Source: RGUW01 sp049421025 (GTDB lineage: Bacteria > Cyanobacteriota > Cyanobacteriia > PCC-6307 > Cyanobiaceae). Taken from it: a stretch of 12,564 bases of DNA. The notes below the pieces were generated by a model. The model was not told the origin of the DNA and did no database searches. It was given only the letters and a program-made list of their open reading frames with translations. Shown in pieces: positions 12,083-12,564 of the stretch. The first letter of the stretch is position 1; each line of letters begins with the position of its first letter. A program made the translations under genes and the position numbers. The stretch spans positions 1-12,564 of the forward strand of contig JBMSMG010000051.1 of the NCBI GenBank assembly GCA_049421025.1, in the 5' to 3' direction.

Positions 12083-12564
12083 TTACTCATCGCTGAGCAA
12101 ACCCTCTTCCTGAAGACCCTCAAGCGCATCAGGATCCGCGATCAGCTCCTCTTCCATCACCTCATCGAGGCTGGGACGGGCAAAGGCCGCATAGGAACTG
12201 CCGGCAGCTTCGATGCCATGGCGACTGCGGGTGGCCTCGAGATCTTCATCAGAAGGATCATCGAGCACCGCAGCAGCGGCCGTTGGTGCTGGCATCTCCA
12301 CGGTGTAGTCCGGACGCAGATTGGCCATACGGCGGTAGCCGGCGTTTTCCTCCTCGAGGATGTCGGGGTGAGGACCAGCCTCGGCCCGCAGCTCCTCTTC
12401 GAAGCCGCTGAAACCGGTGCCCGCGGGGATCAAACGACCGATGATCACGTTCTCCTTGAGCCCCCGCAGCCAATCGCTCTTGCCTTCGATGGCAGCTTCG
12501 GTGAGCACCCGGGTGGTCTCCTGGAAGGAGGCCGCCGAGATGAAGCTGTCGGTGTTGAGTGAGG
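12083..12564 (-). CDS. rpoC2: RNA polymerase beta' subunit RpoC2, C-terminal end (5' part beyond right edge)
   Basis: The last 159 codons or so of the cyanobacterial C-terminal half of beta', which is split from RpoC1 in this phylum. The conserved block SFISAASFQETTRVLTEAAIEGKSDWLRGLKENVIIGRLIPAGTGF is the universal beta' segment just before the C terminus. It is followed by a long acidic lineage-specific tail rich in Glu and Asp, ending EEGLLSDE, with segments such as SSDEDLEATRSRHG-like acidic runs and MEEELIADPDALEG. TAA is the stop. The gene ends 29 bases before hli, with no U-tract terminator between them, so read-through is plausible. Confidence 0.96.
   Translation of the reverse strand, partial: SLNTDSFISAASFQETTRVLTEAAIEGKSDWLRGLKENVIIGRLIPAGTGFSGFEEELRAEAGPHPDILEEENAGYRRMANLRPDYTVEMPAPTAAAAVLDDPSDEDLEATRSRHGIEAAGSSYAAFARPSLDEVMEEELIADPDALEGLQEEGLLSDE

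Overview
The window is about 12.5 kb of dense, GC-rich cyanobacterial chromosome. Four gene types point to cyanobacteria: a high-light-inducible (HLIP) chlorophyll-binding protein, Ycf35, a DUF3143 protein beside a J-domain protein, and the separate rpoC2 product. The gene order and the high GC suggest a picocyanobacterium of the Synechococcus/Cyanobium type. That placement is inferred from gene content and was not tested by phylogeny. I see no tRNA, rRNA, CRISPR array, insertion sequence or integrase. No stretch longer than about 140 bases lacks a gene.

Left block (1-4988). A truncated SKI2-like DExH RNA helicase runs leftward off the edge. Diverging from it is a rightward biotin operon: bioF, a BioK-like pimeloyl-ACP methyl ester esterase candidate, bioC and bioD. 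Junctions are 4-base ATGA overlaps or a 3-base gap, and the operon ends with a 51-residue single-helix membrane ORF that starts on the bioD stop codon. BioC masks malonyl-ACP with a methyl ester, the esterase would remove it after chain extension, BioF makes KAPA (7-keto-8-aminopelargonate) and BioD makes dethiobiotin. No bioA or bioB lies in the window, so the KAPA-to-DAPA (7,8-diaminopelargonate) step must be encoded elsewhere.

Middle block (4998-6939). A small hypothetical gene, a DUF3143 gene and a membrane-anchored J-domain gene are on the minus strand. rsmG (16S rRNA m7G527 methyltransferase) diverges from the J-domain gene and starts at a TTG behind a strong Shine-Dalgarno.

Right block (6914-12564). 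Nine minus-strand genes follow one another with gaps of at most 44 bases: the 3' end of rpoC2, hli, rlmN, a sodium:solute symporter, a 51-residue membrane ORF overlapping the symporter stop, a HEAT-repeat protein, a DUF2997 protein, ycf35 and a 4Fe-4S ferredoxin. They may share transcription with the RNA polymerase operon. The last four look like an uncharacterised cyanobacterial module.

The points most worth following up are the two stop-overlapping 51-residue membrane ORFs, the HEAT/DUF2997/Ycf35/ferredoxin module and its closeness to a J-domain gene, and two perfect DNA palindromes of 24 and 26 bases inside coding sequence. The next longest perfect palindromes I found by eye were 14 bases.
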